Source of the DNA: Symbiodinium natans
Taxonomy: Eukaryota; Sar; Dinophyceae; Suessiales; Symbiodiniaceae
Direction: 5' to 3'
NCBI GenBank assembly: GCA_905221605.1
Contig: CAJNDS010002191.1
Location: forward strand, 715,526 to 779,525
Length of the DNA: 64,000 nucleotides
How positions within the stretch are numbered: position 1 is the stretch's first letter; the number at the start of each line of letters is the position of its first letter. The position numbers and the translations under genes are program-made. The notes under the pieces were generated by a model. That model did no database searches and was not told the origin of the DNA. It worked only from the letters and a program-made list of their open reading frames with translations. Of this stretch, positions 62,839 to 64,000 are shown piece by piece.

Positions 62839-63539
62839 GTGGAGGGCTTGGCTGGGTTGGGGCCGTAAGTGAGGGTTTGGGACTTTGTGGTTTTGTGGTT
62901 TGGGGGCTCTGTGCTTTCAGGCTATCTGGGGCCAGTTCTCGACATGGGCGACAAACTAATCACTTGGCCAGCCCGAGGCCACCAGAAGCCCGACAGGCCA
63001 AACCCTCCAAAACTTCGCCAGACCAAAAAAAACAAAACACACCAATAATTACTTTTCATTTTTTGGGGGGGGGGGATGAAAGGGGTCTGGGGGCAGGCTT
63101 TGTGGGCCAAGGTTAAGGGTAGAAGGCTTGAAGTTTTGCATTCGGTAGACTCCGAACTAGCGACGAAGGTGGCTGGTAGACACTTGCAGCAGCACTTGTG
63201 GCACAAACAGAATGTTCTGCACTAGTGGAAGGATTAGAGTCAGCCGAACATATCTGGTGCCGAAACCTATCTGCTCAAATTCGTTCAAACAACCCTAAGG
63301 CCTAAACAAACATCCCGAAGCCACATAACTTCTAGCAGACTGAGAGCAGTGCGGTAGATTGCTTTGAGGGCTGCGCTGGGTTTCGGCTAAAAAAACGAGG
63401 GAGAGAAAGCAACACGGGTACATTGACAGCATGGTTGGGTACTCCTTCTGGGATGCGGCTCTCCCCAAACCTTGAACCCCCAATCCTTGAACCCCACAAT
63501 ATGAATAGCCCCAAAAAAGGCCCCCCCCCAAAAAAAAAC

Positions 63540-63603
63540 TGTCGAATGCTCCGTCCCCAGCGGCTCTGGGCACTGTCTCCTGGATCTGCTGGTCCTCATC
63601 ATG
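63540..63603 (-). CDS. Candidate internal exon, acidic
   Basis: Acceptor CCTTTCCTTGGAGAG, then HDEDQQIQETVPRAAGDGAF then D, donor A|GTTTTT. Not recognised. Confidence 0.4.
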
Positions 63604-63812
63604 CTCTCCAAGGAAAGGCTTCCCCCCCCCCCCCTCCCGCCTCCGGGTGTAATCAGGGTTTAGGGGTTTAGGGGTTTAGGGCTCTAGGACCGAAGCCCTG
63701 AAGCCTTGAACCCTAGGCCGCTTTCACTGTCTTTTTCTACCTTTTTGCGTGAGCCCGTGCTTGGGGCCGAGACGACACGTCTAGGGCTGGGGCTTCGGGC
63801 TTCGGAAGTGGG

Positions 63813-63902
63813 ATTCAAGTCGAAGGGTCCAGGTCTCTGAAGGCACTTCGCCCCTCCACTTGGAGCTGAAGTAGCTCCTGGGTGGCGAGGCAGCGCGACC
63901 CC
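63813..63902 (-). CDS. Candidate exon after a strong acceptor
   Basis: AAACTTTTTTCTTCAG is a strong 3' splice site. Two frames are open after it (PPRSYFSSKWRGEVPSETWT and CLATQELLQLQVEGRSAFRD); I cannot choose. Confidence 0.38.
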
Positions 63903-64000
63903 CTGAAGAAAAAAGTTTACTCGGCTTCGGGGCTTTGGGACGTTTGGGGTCCTGGGAATGAGGGCTCTGTGGGATGTCCCGGAGGAGGAGTCTAGGGGTT

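Noticed and set aside
1-64000. tRNA, rRNA or spliced-leader RNA genes
   Set aside because: No cloverleaf, rRNA-like stretch or full DinoSL with donor was recognised by eye; a covariance-model scan would be needed to exclude them.

Overview
The window looks like nuclear DNA of a dinoflagellate, possibly near the Symbiodiniaceae or other Suessiales. Four signs support this. Telomere-type TTTAGGG/CCCTAAA repeats are scattered through almost every kilobase. Exons are very short (36-200 nt), and the introns use both GT-AG and GC-AG ends. A relict of the dinoflagellate spliced leader sits upstream of an intronless gene copy at about 2.98 kb. Satellites and homopolymer G/C runs are abundant. There is no prokaryotic layout. 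Long ORFs here are mostly satellite artefacts; the real coding sequence lies in short islands that must be read across splice sites.

The best-supported gene is an acyl-protein thioesterase / lysophospholipase (LYPLA-APT family, alpha/beta hydrolase) on the minus strand, 34618 to 19768. I could assemble it from 11 exons with matching splice phases. All three catalytic positions are present: Ser in GFSQGG, Asp in HGSAD, His in MGHS. Its intron 8 is about 11.2 kb and contains almost nothing but satellites: an AT/GC palindromic megasatellite with an assembly gap (21.1-24.6 kb), nested inverted repeats (24.6-25.1 kb), sixteen copies of an 88-bp repeat (25.18-26.57 kb) and about 2.5 copies of a 1.9-kb pyrimidine-rich repeat (26.58-31.4 kb). 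This block is bounded by a perfect 27-bp inverted repeat at 20983-21009 and 31439-31465.

A second island of the same design lies at 4.2-7.0 kb. Inverted terminal repeats enclose an array of 17 palindromes centred on CTCGAG, followed by an array of about 90-bp telomere-like dyad repeats.

Other parts, in order. 0-4 kb: terminal-exon candidates and a frameshifted retrocopy carrying the spliced-leader relict. 7-17 kb: exon islands on both strands, including a phase-consistent plus-strand run at 9.4-10.6 kb. 35-50 kb: many minus-strand exon candidates, among them a Rossmann-motif (SDR-like) exon near 42.1 kb and a lipid-anchor-type MGCGASS protein at 49.77 kb. 52.6-53.0 kb: a two-exon minus-strand gene end. 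54-64 kb: exon candidates on both strands. Foldback (MITE-like) elements lie at 14.2, 15.4, 35.5, 41.5-41.9 and 54.3 kb.

Two themes link the parts. Telomere-like repeats often sit directly at intron ends: CCCTAAA in sense just before 3' splice sites, and GTTTAGGG at some 5' splice sites. A 15-base motif, TTTTTGCCACCCGCC, recurs in one orientation and twice lies in the 3' part of APT introns. Exon calls outside the APT gene come from reading-frame quality and splice signals only. Several islands are open on both strands, so their strand is uncertain.
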